Origin: DATGEP01 sp035310125
GTDB lineage: Bacteria > Chloroflexota > Ktedonobacteria > Ktedonobacterales > JADMIN01
Length of the DNA: 64,000 nt
Direction: 5' to 3'
Assembly: GCA_035310125.1 (NCBI GenBank)
Contig: DATGEP010000303.1
Coordinates: 1-64,000, forward strand
In this document: positions 9,086 through 18,069 of the stretch, one piece after another
How positions within the stretch are numbered: position 1 is the first letter of the stretch
Layout: every line of letters starts with the position of its first letter
Notes under the pieces: generated by a model
What the model saw: the letters and a program-made list of their open reading frames with translations, nothing else
What the model was told of the DNA's origin: nothing
Databases searched by the model: none
Made by a program: the position numbers and the translations under genes

Positions 9086-9132
9086 GAAAATACAAACAAA
9101 GCGGGGCCGGCTGTGTACAACCGGTCCCGCTT
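9086..9132 (-). terminator. Convergent terminator
   Basis: AAGCGGGGCCGG (9099-9110) pairs with CCGGTCCCGCTT (9121-9132) around a 10-base loop, with one G-T pair. Read on the minus strand the stem begins at the stop codon of the flavoprotein gene and is followed by TTTGTTTGTATTTT, an ideal intrinsic terminator. It may also slow plus-strand transcripts from the helicase-associated gene. Confidence 0.85.
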
Positions 9133-10397
9133 CAACCTCGCTGTGCCATCGCCGCAAGCGCCTTCAAGTCAGTCGCCATGTCAGCGAGCGCCTCTGGCGC
9201 CACTGATGCACCAACCAGCTTCTTCAGCGCGACCAGATCGCGCACGCGATTCACCGCCATCGCCGCCCGAATGCGTCCAGCCGCGAGCAAGAACGCGGCG
9301 AACGGCTCACCCGATGCCAGGTCACCACGAATTACCACCTGATCCCACGCCCGCGCATACCCGACATACTGCATCATCAGGTCGTACTGCTCCGACCAGA
9401 AATAGGGCACCGGCCTGAAAGGCTTCCCCTGACCCAGCATATTCCGCGCCGCTGCTTCGCCCTGCCGCAGCGCGTTGTCGAAATGCTCCAGCCGCACGTG
9501 TACAGGCTCGTTCATTCCTGCCTGCTGATATGGCCAGCACGCGCCATCACCCGCCGCGAAGACGTCTGGCGCCGATGTCTCGCAGTACTCGTTCACCAGC
9601 ACACCATCGCCCAGCGCGACCCCCGACCCTTCGAGCCATGCCGTCACCGGACGCATGCCTACTCCCACCACAACACATGCGCACGGAATAGGCTCGCCGT
9701 TCGTCGTCACCACTTCCTCCACTCGATCCACGCCGTGGAACGCCGCCACGCCCTCGCGCAGCCGCAGGTCCACCCCATGCGCCCTGTGCACCGCGGCATA
9801 ATATTCACCAAGCTCTTGGCCCAGCACTCGCAGCAACGGCGCGGGCAGAATTTCAAGCATCGTCACATCCAGACCTAGCGTCCGGCAGGCCGCCGCCGCT
9901 TCCGCTCCGATGAAGCCCGCGCCGACCACCACCACACGTCCACGCTTCGTCGCTGCCATGCGCATCGCCTCGGACAGCGCCCGCGCATCCGCCAGTGTAC
10001 GGAGATACTGGATGCCCGGCAGATCCGCCCCGGGCACGCGGAGCGGCACCGCCTCGCCACCTGTCACGATAAGTAGCCGGTCGTAGCGCACAGAGGTATG
10101 GTCCGCCAGAGCCACGATATGCGCTGCCACATCCAGCCCGGTCGCCGCGACTCCCAGTCGCAGCTCAACATCCTGCTCCGCATAAAAGCTCTTTGGGCGA
10201 GGGAAAAGCCGTTCCTCAGGTGTCGTGCCGAGCAAATAGCCCTTTGACAGGGGAGGTCGCTCGTATGGTACTTCTGGCTCATTGCTCACCAGAGTAATGT
10301 GTCCGCCGTAACCAGCGCTGCGTAACGCCTCGATCGCTCCCGCCGCCGCGATTCCTCCGCCAACGACAACAAAGCGCTCGAGGTCAACCAGAGACAT
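9132..10397 (-). CDS. FAD/NAD-dependent oxidoreductase (ferredoxin reductase type)
   Basis: A two-dinucleotide-binding flavoprotein like rubredoxin or ferredoxin reductases of oxygenase systems. From the chosen start it is 421 residues. The FAD-binding motif VVVGGGIAAAGAIEAL lies at residues 10-25, the NAD-binding motif VVVVGAGFIGAEAA near 150-165, and the second FAD motif DVFAAGDGACWP near 275-285, followed by a reductase C-terminal domain. The frame is open to 10436; ATG at 10397 gives the usual N-terminus and follows GAGAGGAG, though with long spacing of about 11. No ferredoxin or oxygenase gene is adjacent, so the partner is unknown. It lies just downstream of the HTH-GAF regulator on the same strand. 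Confidence 0.87.
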   Translation of the reverse strand: MSLVDLERFVVVGGGIAAAGAIEALRSAGYGGHITLVSNEPEVPYERPPLSKGYLLGTTPEERLFPRPKSFYAEQDVELRLGVAATGLDVAAHIVALADHTSVRYDRLLIVTGGEAVPLRVPGADLPGIQYLRTLADARALSEAMRMAATKRGRVVVVGAGFIGAEAAAACRTLGLDVTMLEILPAPLLRVLGQELGEYYAAVHRAHGVDLRLREGVAAFHGVDRVEEVVTTNGEPIPCACVVVGVGMRPVTAWLEGSGVALGDGVLVNEYCETSAPDVFAAGDGACWPYQQAGMNEPVHVRLEHFDNALRQGEAAARNMLGQGKPFRPVPYFWSEQYDLMMQYVGYARAWDQVVIRGDLASGEPFAAFLLAAGRIRAAMAVNRVRDLVALKKLVGASVAPEALADMATDLKALAAMAQRG

Positions 10398-10457
10398 CGT
10401 CGTTGCCACTCCTCTCTCGCTTCCGCCGCCTGTCACCCATTGTGAACATTCGGGGGG

Positions 10458-11633
10458 TCAGCATATTCCGGCGGCGACGAAATAAGCGCCCGCGAATGTT
10501 ACGAGCAGCGCGTGATCGGCCTCCGGCGTGGAGCGTGTTCCTCGCCAGATGGCCGCTACGCCGCCCCGCAAGCCCTGGTTCAGCGGAACGCTCGCGCCAA
10601 TGCCCATGTAAAGCGCGCCCTTCTCGCTCCACTCTTCCTGCACGATCTCATCCCCAGCACATGCACGGCACGCGAGATTCAGCAAGTGAACGTTGTTGGT
10701 GGGAAGATCCATCCCAAACCCCAGCGCGCAGACCGCTATAGCACCTGTCAGATGTTGAAATAGCTCACCCATCACCTGTCCGCACGTGTCCGGTGGCTCG
10801 TCGCCAGGATACGAGGTCGTGCGCGCCTTTGGGTCCGCTCGCAGCATCAGCGCATGCGTCATGAGCAGGCGCGCGTGGCTGAGATTGGAAGTAAACTGCT
10901 GAAACTGGTCTGAACACTGGAACGCCGTCGCAAGCTCATCCGCGACACCGCGCAAAAACGTGCGCTCGGGATCATTGAAGCGATGCGGATGCTGGTAGAT
11001 ACATACAATGCTGCCAAGCGCCTCATCACCCCGCAAGATCGGCTGCACTGCATACGCGCCGAGCGGTAACGAACGAAAAAGCCATGCGGTGCCGCTGTAG
11101 ACCGTGTCGCATTCCGCATCTTCACAGAATTGCGGCTCCAGCGTATGCAAAGCGGTGGTCGTGGCGAAGCGAAATGTCGAGCGCAGGCGATTATAGTCGG
11201 TGAAGACCCAATGTGGAAACCCATACTGAGCCAGCACGCGCAATCTAAGCCGATCGGTCGGATCGCCCGCGTTGACCGAGACGCAGCACATATCCACGCC
11301 TGGCAAAGCGTGGCGGATGCCCTCCACGACCGCGTTCGCGACCTGCTCGATCTCCGTCGGCTCGGTCAAAAGATGCGCTACCTCGGCCAGCACTCGCGCG
11401 GGCGCGACAACCCCTTCGCGCGATGTGGCGGCCGAATCAGTTAGACGTGCGCGATACGCATTCAAGGTCTCCTGGCGGAATCGCGCGTGTCCGCCCGGCG
11501 TGAGCTGATCGGGAACGATCAATCCCTGGCGTACGGCGACATGTAATGTCGAGCGGTGAACGCCGAGCAGCCGCGCGGCCTCCTGCGCACCATACCACTG
11601 CTCATCGGCGGCTCCCTGTCGGTGGTCTGGCAT
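10458..11633 (-). CDS. HTH-GAF domain transcriptional regulator
   Basis: A 391-residue protein with an N-terminal excisionase/MerR-type winged helix (WYGAQEAARLLGVHRSTLHV, then GGHARFRQETLNAYR) at about 12-62. Two GAF-like sensor regions follow, the first at about 80-240 and the second at about 280-390. GAF domains bind small ligands or cofactors; conserved Cys and His residues occur but the ligand cannot be named. The ATG at 11633 follows GGAGG. The promoter region carries two identical 13-bp direct repeats that flank the -10, so autoregulation is likely. It is 60 bp upstream of the flavoprotein gene and probably co-transcribed with it. Confidence 0.8.
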   Translation of the reverse strand: MPDHRQGAADEQWYGAQEAARLLGVHRSTLHVAVRQGLIVPDQLTPGGHARFRQETLNAYRARLTDSAATSREGVVAPARVLAEVAHLLTEPTEIEQVANAVVEGIRHALPGVDMCCVSVNAGDPTDRLRLRVLAQYGFPHWVFTDYNRLRSTFRFATTTALHTLEPQFCEDAECDTVYSGTAWLFRSLPLGAYAVQPILRGDEALGSIVCIYQHPHRFNDPERTFLRGVADELATAFQCSDQFQQFTSNLSHARLLMTHALMLRADPKARTTSYPGDEPPDTCGQVMGELFQHLTGAIAVCALGFGMDLPTNNVHLLNLACRACAGDEIVQEEWSEKGALYMGIGASVPLNQGLRGGVAAIWRGTRSTPEADHALLVTFAGAYFVAAGIC

Positions 11634-11647
11634 TGCCCAACACCCTC

Positions 11648-11660
11648 CTGGCTAGTTGCC
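11648..11660. repeat. Direct repeat copy 1, CTGGCTAGTTGCC
   Basis: First copy of a perfect 13-bp direct repeat; the start-to-start distance to the second copy is 39 bp. This copy covers the predicted transcription start of the regulator gene. Confidence 0.7.
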
Positions 11661-11664
11661 ATTA

Positions 11665-11693
11665 AGTATAGATGATTATCGCACGTCTGGCTA
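11665..11693 (-). promoter_or_regulatory. Promoter of the HTH-GAF regulator
   Basis: On the minus strand TATACT (11670-11665) lies 17 bp from TAGCCA (11693-11688), a 4/6 match to TTGACA. The -35 is contained within the second CTGGCTAGTTGCC repeat and the start site falls in the first one, so a bound regulator would block RNA polymerase. Confidence 0.55.
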
Positions 11694-11699
11694 GTTGCC
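11687..11699. repeat. Direct repeat copy 2, CTGGCTAGTTGCC
   Basis: Second perfect copy of the 13-bp direct repeat, overlapping the -35 of the predicted regulator promoter. Confidence 0.7.
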
Positions 11700-11968
11700 T
11701 GCCTTATTTCGTTAGATATGGGTCAAACATGTATGAAAAAGATTCCAATTAGTCGGATTCCCGACGTTTGCGACGTTTCAGCCGACACGTTGGACTACTC
11801 GCTGCGTTGCTACACTACAACAGCCTTGCGTATTCGCCGCATCCATTGGTCATGAGAGGAGCCGGTGTTTTGCGCGAAGCGAATAAGCGTGAGGGAGCGA
11901 TACATTCATTGATCCGATCACTTCCTCACGCAAGGTCAGTCTTTTAGCGCCCGAAAGGACCCGTTCTC

Positions 11969-12304
11969 GTGAGTGAGCAAATGACCCGATCAGCGCGCAA
12001 ATCCATGTCTGAGCAGGCACTCAGCGCTCCTGCCCGCCGCAAGCCCGGACCACGGCCTGGGACCGAAGCCGCGAAGCGTGGTGGCACTGCCGCCCGCGAC
12101 AAATATGGCAAAGAGTTCTATAGTCGCATTGGCGCCAAAGGCGGCACGACGGTACGTGAGCGTCACGGCTCGACGTTCTACACCGAAATTGGCCGGCGCG
12201 GCGGCGAAGCCACCAAGCGCAACCTTGGCACCGAGCATTACTCACGCATTGGCCGCATCGGCGGACAGCGCGCCCATAGGCGAAGCGACGACAGCGCGAG
12301 CTAA
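11969..12304 (+). CDS. KGG-repeat general stress protein
   Basis: A 111-residue, strongly basic and Gly-rich protein made of three repeats of about 22 residues: KYGKEFYSRIGAKGG, RHGSTFYTEIGRRGG and LGTEHYSRIGRIGGQ. This is the KGG/GsiB-Con-10 stress-protein repeat, expected to be hydrophilic and largely disordered and linked to desiccation or stress survival. The first 35 residues are rich in Ser, Arg and Pro. GTG at 11969 follows AAAGGA; an ATG at 11981 is an alternative. Such proteins are common in spore-forming Chloroflexota and Bacilli. Confidence 0.82.
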   Translation: MSEQMTRSARKSMSEQALSAPARRKPGPRPGTEAAKRGGTAARDKYGKEFYSRIGAKGGTTVRERHGSTFYTEIGRRGGEATKRNLGTEHYSRIGRIGGQRAHRRSDDSAS

Positions 12305-12435
12305 ACCGCAACCACTGGCTCCAGGTAGCCACTGATTCTTCCGGCGATCATGTCACTCACCTCGTGGCGTGACCGCCGTGTTCTTTGGACTAGCCTACCG
12401 CTGATTGGTCGGTACACACCAGGAATCCGGATTCA

Positions 12436-13023
12436 TCATTCGCCGGTTATCGCTCGTATCGTCTCGCTTTCTGAGATGCCCAGCGCCTCCGCGATCCGTC
12501 GCACGAGAAGCGCCGGCAGCGTATCCGGCGCAATCTCCGCCACCTGTGCCAGCCCCGCCACCTCCTCCGCGGAGAGGTGAGCCATCTCAGCCAGCGCCGC
12601 CAGCGTGAGACCGTGGACCCGCGCCAGCGCCGCCAGCCCCACGGGGTCCAGCGCATATGTCGCGCGCTCTTCCGCGACGAGCAGCGCATCGTCCTGCCGT
12701 GTCGCGGCATTGAGTCCAGCGAAGAGCGCATCCATCGCTCGCCGCGTTCCTGGCGAGAGGCCCGCTCCCGCTGGCTCCTCGGGCGTGGCGCCATCTACTA
12801 CGCTGTCGCGTCGCGCCTCTGGCAAGAACACGCTAACGAAGTCTGTTAGCTGCTCCGCATACTGTGGATACCTCCGCACATAGTCGGAGAGACGCGGTTC
12901 CATGCCCGCCCGAACCGCTCCGGCGAAGTGCTCTTCGATGGCGAACAGCTCCAGCGCATCTCCGTCTCCTGTCTCGACCGGAGTGCCGGGCGCGTCTGCA
13001 TCGCCCCGATGGCTATCGCTCAT
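12436..13023 (-). CDS. HTH-like partner of sigma factor
   Basis: A 195-residue acidic protein without a named family. Residues 22-60 are helical (LFAIEEHFAGAVRAGMEPRL, DYVRRYPQYAEQL), similar to a region often seen in regulatory proteins of this group. The C-terminal third (LALARVHGLTLAALAEMAHLSAEEVAGL, read in two segments) resembles an XRE-type helix-turn-helix. Its start overlaps the stop of the sigma factor gene by four bases (ATGA), so translation is coupled. The arrangement suggests a partner or modulator of the sigma factor, but no zinc-finger anti-sigma motif or membrane segment is present. Confidence 0.6.
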   Translation of the reverse strand: MSDSHRGDADAPGTPVETGDGDALELFAIEEHFAGAVRAGMEPRLSDYVRRYPQYAEQLTDFVSVFLPEARRDSVVDGATPEEPAGAGLSPGTRRAMDALFAGLNAATRQDDALLVAEERATYALDPVGLAALARVHGLTLAALAEMAHLSAEEVAGLAQVAEIAPDTLPALLVRRIAEALGISESETIRAITGE

Positions 13024-13835
13024 GGTATCCTCACCTCTCGATACTCTCCACGCAGGCGCGCGCGGGCCTGGCGAAGATGGTTGCGCACTGTGCGCGTCGT
13101 CACTCCGCCCAACGCAACGGCGATCTCGCTCTCACTGGCATCCTGCCAGTAGCGCATCACGACAGCCATCCGCTCCGCTGGCGGTAGACCGAGAATCAGC
13201 CCGCGAAGATCCAGCAGATCCGCCGCGGCAAACGCATCCGCCGGATCAGGTGGATCGAGTCCGGCGGCCGCACGTTCATCATCATCGTAGCGCGAGAGGC
13301 GCACCATCAGCCGTGCCAGCGCGCGGGTAGGCCGTTCCGTGCCTGGCTGCGCACGGTAGCCGTGCCTGCGCAGAAATGACGTGGCGACGTGTCGCTGGGC
13401 ATAGTCCAGTGCGCGCCAGAAGAAAAGTACCCACTGCTCGCCGTCACGTAGCGCGAGCTGCTCCCAGAGATACAGCGTCAGGTCCTGGCGCAAATCTTCG
13501 CGCAAGCTCGTGTGCTCGTCCTGCCGCGCTGCGCCGGCTTCCGACAGCACATGTGCGGCCCAGCGACGATTTGCTCCTTCGATGCGTTCCAGCACTGCCA
13601 CGAACAACTCGCCCGCTATCGCGATGTCATGCCCACGGGCGAACGCGCGCAGCACCCCGGTGAGCGCACCGGGCGAGAGCGCTTCCTGTCTTCCCGGCAT
13701 GCGCAGCCAGCCCCGCAGCAACGCCGGGCTCTGCAAGGGTGCGTGACCCAGCTCGCCAGCCACCCGCTGGCGAGCCGTCGTGACTAACTCGCCAGCGGAA
13801 GGGAGCCGGTCCACGTCATGCGCCTCCGCTGCCAT
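13020..13835 (-). CDS. RNA polymerase sigma-70 family factor
   Basis: A 271-residue sigma factor of the extracytoplasmic-function type. Region 2-like helices lie at about 105-165 (LREDLRQDLTLYLWEQLAL, WVLFFWRALDYAQRHVA). Region 4 is clear at about 210-265: LRGLILGLPPAERMAVVMRY, SESEIAVALGGVTTRTVRNHL, then RQARARLRGEY. The long N-terminal 100 residues are non-standard. GTG/ATG choices are resolved by GGGAG 7 bases before the ATG at 13835. A near-consensus housekeeping promoter precedes it, so its own transcription is probably not self-driven. The HTH protein downstream overlaps by 4 bp. Confidence 0.85.
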   Translation of the reverse strand: MAAEAHDVDRLPSAGELVTTARQRVAGELGHAPLQSPALLRGWLRMPGRQEALSPGALTGVLRAFARGHDIAIAGELFVAVLERIEGANRRWAAHVLSEAGAARQDEHTSLREDLRQDLTLYLWEQLALRDGEQWVLFFWRALDYAQRHVATSFLRRHGYRAQPGTERPTRALARLMVRLSRYDDDERAAAGLDPPDPADAFAAADLLDLRGLILGLPPAERMAVVMRYWQDASESEIAVALGGVTTRTVRNHLRQARARLRGEYREVRIP

Positions 13836-13940
13836 GCCTCGCTCCCTTCTCTACGGCACGCCGACCGGCTGTACTGGGTGCGCGGTCAGCGATGCGACGG
13901 CTTTGACGGCATCTTGAACCGAGCTGGCGTACATAGCTTC

Positions 13941-13969
13941 AGTATAGAAATCCCGCGCTCTCCTGTCAA
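13941..13969 (-). promoter_or_regulatory. Near-consensus sigma-70 promoter of sigma factor gene
   Basis: On the minus strand TTGACA (13969-13964), a 17-bp spacer and TATACT (13946-13941). This is the best promoter in the window and drives the alternative sigma factor gene. Confidence 0.85.
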
Positions 13970-14036
13970 CCTGATGACATCGGCGCAAATTATCTCTACT
14001 GGTCGCGTTTTGGCCTCAGCCTCGCGATTTTCCCTC

Positions 14037-14065
14037 TTGCCGGCAGCGATCGTACAGGTTAAAAT
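14037..14065 (+). promoter_or_regulatory. Sigma-70 promoter of TPR gene
   Basis: TTGCCG, a 17-bp spacer and TAAAAT. The start site would be near 14072, about 60 bases before the TPR gene. Confidence 0.7.
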
Positions 14066-14133
14066 GGCGAGACGCGGGAGCCGAATTTTTCCGGACAAGC
14101 TGGGCGCTCGGTATATCCGGCGAGCGGAGGAGG

Positions 14134-17100
14134 ATGGGGAAGGTGAAGCCCGGGCCCAATGACGCACACAACCTCCAGCCGGGTGAACTGCTGCGCCAGG
14201 CGGTCGCGCTCCTCGAAGCCGTCCAGATTGCGCCGCTCTCCCGTCCACGTGTGCTCGCGTCGGCTCGTGCCCTTGGTCTCTCGATTCCGCTGCATGACTG
14301 GTACACCGGCTCTTGGGAGCTGGAGCGCGCGGGTCATTACCGACGGCGCGGCGACGGCGAGCGCGAATGGCTTGAGCCAGTTCGAGTCGCCGCCGAAGTG
14401 GCAGAGGCTGACGCGAGCGAAACGGTTACAGCGCCCCGTTCCGATCCACTCGCCAGGCATGCATGGCCGGCCGGCGCGCTGCGCGTCGAGCTGGAGCGTA
14501 TCCACGACGCGCCTGCCCTCGTTGCCCTTGCGGAAGCCCTCGGCCCCATCAATTCCACCGAGAAGGAGCGTTGTCTTCGTGCCGCCTGTGCGCTCGACCC
14601 CCACGATATAGAGGCCGCGCTCACCCTTGCTCGTCTTCTCGCCATGCGTGGAGATCTCGAGGGCGCCACTTCCGAAGCCGAACGCGTGCTCCAGATCACA
14701 CCAGATTCTGCTGATGCGCATGTGCTGCTCGCGAATGTACTGGATGATCGCCACGAACGCGACGCGGCTCGTATCCACTTCGAGCGCGCGCTGGCCCTCG
14801 CCCCCCATAGCGCCGTTGCGCACTACAACTATGGCGTCCTGCTGCTGCGTGACGGGCAACGCGAAGACGCGATCCGGCGCATGCGCGAAGCCTGTGATAT
14901 CGCCCCCGACGATGTCGGCATGCTCGTTACCCTTGCCGTCGTCCTCATGGATGCCGGTGAGCTGGAAGACGCCGAAGTACTCCTGCGCCGCGCGCGCGCG
15001 CTCGATCCTCAAAGCATGCGCGCCCGCCGGCAGTTTGGCGTTCTTCTTCACCGAACCGACCGCCATGCGGACGCTGAGCGGGAGCTGCGCTTAGCGTTGA
15101 GCTTGCGACCCGGCGATGGCATCACCCTGATGCACCTGTGCGCTGTGCTGGATGAGCTGGACCGCCACACGGAAGCCGAAGCGCTCCTCCACCAGGCCAT
15201 TACAGATGATCCATCGCAGGCGGAAGCGTATTTCAAGTGGATGCTGCGCCACGAGCCCGCCAATGTGCCTTCGCTTGTCAATCTCGCGCTCCTCTACATG
15301 GGCGAGCGCCGCTGGGCCGATGCCGATCCGCTGTTACGCCGCGCCGTCGAGCTGGCTCCGAACGACGCGCAGGCGTTTCAGCTCTACGGTGTCACCCTCG
15401 CCGAGTTGGACCAGGATACGCATGCCGAGGTTGCCCTGAAGCGTGCTATGGATCTGGCACCCGATGATGAAACAGGCCGCGCACATCTCACCACATTGCT
15501 TGCGCGTCAGGGGCGGAATGCCGAAGCGATCATCCTACTGCGCGAGAGCCTTGAACGCTATCCACATAGCGCGACCGCACATGCCGACCTGGCTGCGCTC
15601 CTCGAAGAGACCGGACAGACCGCGGAGGCGGAGCGCCTGTATCTTCAGGCGCTTGACATAGATTCCGATGCGCTGCCGGCATACCTGGGCTACAGCATGC
15701 TGCTCTTCTCCCAGGGACGTACCGACGAAGCCGCCCGGTATATCGCGCTAGCGCGCGACCGCTGGCCAGAGAACGCGAACGTCCTTGCGCGCGACGCGCT
15801 CGTACGTCTCGACCAGGGCGATGCTAGCGCCGCCGAAGAGGCGCTGCGACAAGCTATCGCCCTCGACCCACACGCGCCGAGCATTCTGGCACAACTTGCG
15901 CTGCTGCGCGAGCGCCAGGGCTGGGGAGAGGAAGCCGTGGCCCTCCTCCAGCGCGCGGTCGCCCTGGAAAGCCGCGATGGCTGGCTCGCGCTGGCGCTCG
16001 GTCAGGCGCTGGAACGACATGGGCGCGGAGAAGAAGCCGATCCATACTTGCGTCTGGCGGCCAAACGGCTCGATACCGAGAGTGACGCGCATCTTGCCTA
16101 CGGGCTGCATTTGCTCAAAGACGGCAAATCCCAAAAGGCCGAAAGCCACCTGCGGCGCGCGGTCGCACTCGCCCCGCGTGAGGTTGCCACCGGCACAGCA
16201 CTCGCCAAAGCGCTGGCCATCCAAGATCACTTCGCCGAGGCCGAAGAAGCGCTGCTCCTGGTGCTGCGCCACCACCCCACCGATGCCGAGGCGCTCGTGG
16301 AATACGGCTTGTTGCTGGAGCGACAAGAGCGCTGGGCGGAGGCCGAGGTTCAGCTACGCCGCGCGGTTGAGCATGCGCCGCGAACGGCGCGCCCCAAGAT
16401 GGAGCTGGCGCAGCTTCTGGAAAGTCGCGGCCACGAAGATGCCGCGGCGGAGCTGTACGCTCAGGCTGCCGAGGAAGACGCCGAAGGGGCCGCCGAGTTC
16501 TTCCGTCGTGATCTCGCCCGCATGCCCGACGACCCCGGTGCCCTTGTCAATCTGGCGAACGTGATGGCGCGGCAGGGCCAGCTCCGTGAGGCTGAGCGCT
16601 TGTACCGTCGAACGTTGGAAGCCGATCCAAACGATGACATCACGCTCATCAATCTAGGGTTGCTGCTCTTTCGCGAAGGACACACCGACGACGCGATTCG
16701 CCTTCTCACACAAGCCCTGGCGCTGCGCCCGCGTGACCTGCGCGTTCACCTCATGCGTGCCGATGCGCTGGCGAGCTACGCCGGCAACGAGGCCGAAGCC
16801 GAGGCTGCCTATCGTCGCGCGCTCGATCTCGACCCCGATGCCATCGAGGCGCTGATTGGATTGGCGAATGTGCTCGATAGTCTGGACCGTGCCCACGAGG
16901 CTGAGCCGCTTTATCGCCGCGCCATCGCGTTGGATCCGGATCGCGCCGAAGCCCACTTCCACTACGCTATTCTGCTCGGCGACCTCAATCATGACGAAGA
17001 TGCTGAGCGCGAGTTTCGGCTCGCGCTTGCCGCTGATCACACTGATTCCGCGGTCCATCTCAGCTATGCCCGATTTCTGGTCAGGCGGAGCCGTTGGGAA

Positions 17101-18069
17101 AACGCCCGTGCGCACTATCTGCTGGCGGCGCGGTACAACCCGAGTAACCCTGAAATCCAACTAGAGCTAGCCGGCGTGCTTACCACGTTGAAGAAGCGGC
17201 GCGGCGCCCGTCAGGCATTCGAGCGCGCCCGCGCGCAGGCGCCCGGCAGCGCCACCGTTCTCCAGCTCTACGGTGCCGCGCTGCTGGGCTGGGGCGAACA
17301 CCTTGAAGCGGAGCGACATCTGCGTGAGGCCCTCAGACGGCGACCAAGTCTCGTCGAGGCGCGTCTCTCTCTTGCCACCGTGCTCGAGGAAAGTGGGCGC
17401 GCGGAAGATGCGCTGCGCGAGCTAGAATCGTGTGCCGATCTCACTCCAGAAGACGCGGCTGTTCATCTGGCGCTCGCCCTCGCGTTGGATCGTCATGGCG
17501 ACAAGCAACGCGCCGCCAGCCACGCGCAGCGGGCGCTCTCCCTTGACCCCAGCCTTCCAGATGCGGCTGATCTACTCGCCCATCTCGACCCGACATTCTC
17601 CGCCGGCTCCCTACCAACGCTCGAAGATCAGCGACGCGCCCACATCGCCGCGCTCCCCACTCGCCCTCTCCTCCTCCCGCCTCGATCCGCGAGTGAGCGT
17701 GAGGACAGCCTCAACCATGAGCCAGATGCACCTGCCGCCCATGATGTCCACGATGCCGTCACGCACAGCGCACCCACCGACATGCCTCACGTGGACGAGC
17801 GGGACCACCTCGGCACGTGGATCCACTCTACGTCCCAGATCTCAGCAGATATTGGCGATACACACCCCGTCGCCCATCCCATTGCCACGCTCATCGAGGA
17901 AGCCGCTCAGGCGCCGCATGATAGCGCCACAACCGCCGCAACGCAATCAGCCGCCACCACTGAAAGTCGCCGGAGCAAGCGGCGCGGGGAGAAAGCCGCG
18001 CGTCCGCCCAAATCCGAGCAAACGCGCCGTCCTGGCTGGCTGGCCCGCCTCTTTCACTGGGGCCGGTGA
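14134..18069 (+). CDS. Giant tetratricopeptide-repeat protein
   Basis: A 1311-residue protein consisting almost entirely of TPR units of about 34 residues from about residue 130 to 1200, with typical helix pairs such as AHVLLANVLDDRHERDAARI and HFERALALAPHSAVAHYNYG. The first 85 residues form a separate small domain. The last 130 are Pro/Ser/His-rich and end in a basic tail with RRPGWLARLFHWGR, possibly an amphipathic membrane contact. No signal peptide or transmembrane segment is seen, so it is probably a cytoplasmic scaffold. AGGAGG abuts the ATG at 14134; GTG at 14143 has better spacing and may be the true start. Binding partners are unknown. It is divergent from the sigma factor gene. Confidence 0.85.
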   Translation: MGKVKPGPNDAHNLQPGELLRQAVALLEAVQIAPLSRPRVLASARALGLSIPLHDWYTGSWELERAGHYRRRGDGEREWLEPVRVAAEVAEADASETVTAPRSDPLARHAWPAGALRVELERIHDAPALVALAEALGPINSTEKERCLRAACALDPHDIEAALTLARLLAMRGDLEGATSEAERVLQITPDSADAHVLLANVLDDRHERDAARIHFERALALAPHSAVAHYNYGVLLLRDGQREDAIRRMREACDIAPDDVGMLVTLAVVLMDAGELEDAEVLLRRARALDPQSMRARRQFGVLLHRTDRHADAERELRLALSLRPGDGITLMHLCAVLDELDRHTEAEALLHQAITDDPSQAEAYFKWMLRHEPANVPSLVNLALLYMGERRWADADPLLRRAVELAPNDAQAFQLYGVTLAELDQDTHAEVALKRAMDLAPDDETGRAHLTTLLARQGRNAEAIILLRESLERYPHSATAHADLAALLEETGQTAEAERLYLQALDIDSDALPAYLGYSMLLFSQGRTDEAARYIALARDRWPENANVLARDALVRLDQGDASAAEEALRQAIALDPHAPSILAQLALLRERQGWGEEAVALLQRAVALESRDGWLALALGQALERHGRGEEADPYLRLAAKRLDTESDAHLAYGLHLLKDGKSQKAESHLRRAVALAPREVATGTALAKALAIQDHFAEAEEALLLVLRHHPTDAEALVEYGLLLERQERWAEAEVQLRRAVEHAPRTARPKMELAQLLESRGHEDAAAELYAQAAEEDAEGAAEFFRRDLARMPDDPGALVNLANVMARQGQLREAERLYRRTLEADPNDDITLINLGLLLFREGHTDDAIRLLTQALALRPRDLRVHLMRADALASYAGNEAEAEAAYRRALDLDPDAIEALIGLANVLDSLDRAHEAEPLYRRAIALDPDRAEAHFHYAILLGDLNHDEDAEREFRLALAADHTDSAVHLSYARFLVRRSRWENARAHYLLAARYNPSNPEIQLELAGVLTTLKKRRGARQAFERARAQAPGSATVLQLYGAALLGWGEHLEAERHLREALRRRPSLVEARLSLATVLEESGRAEDALRELESCADLTPEDAAVHLALALALDRHGDKQRAASHAQRALSLDPSLPDAADLLAHLDPTFSAGSLPTLEDQRRAHIAALPTRPLLLPPRSASEREDSLNHEPDAPAAHDVHDAVTHSAPTDMPHVDERDHLGTWIHSTSQISADIGDTHPVAHPIATLIEEAAQAPHDSATTAATQSAATTESRRSKRRGEKAARPPKSEQTRRPGWLARLFHWGR

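Larger units (their letters stand above)
11634..11968. other. Divergent intergenic region with regulator promoter
   Basis: This 335-bp divergent gap holds the regulator promoter and paired direct repeats at its left end. To the right it contains a long leader-like stretch before the KGG protein gene, including GCGAAGCGAATAAGCGTGAGG around 11875. No further protein gene is seen. Confidence 0.6.
13836..14133. other. Divergent promoter region between sigma factor and TPR genes
   Basis: This 298-bp region contains two well-formed sigma-70 promoters pointing apart, at 13941-13969 (minus) and 14037-14065 (plus). No coding sequence is supported. Confidence 0.7.
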
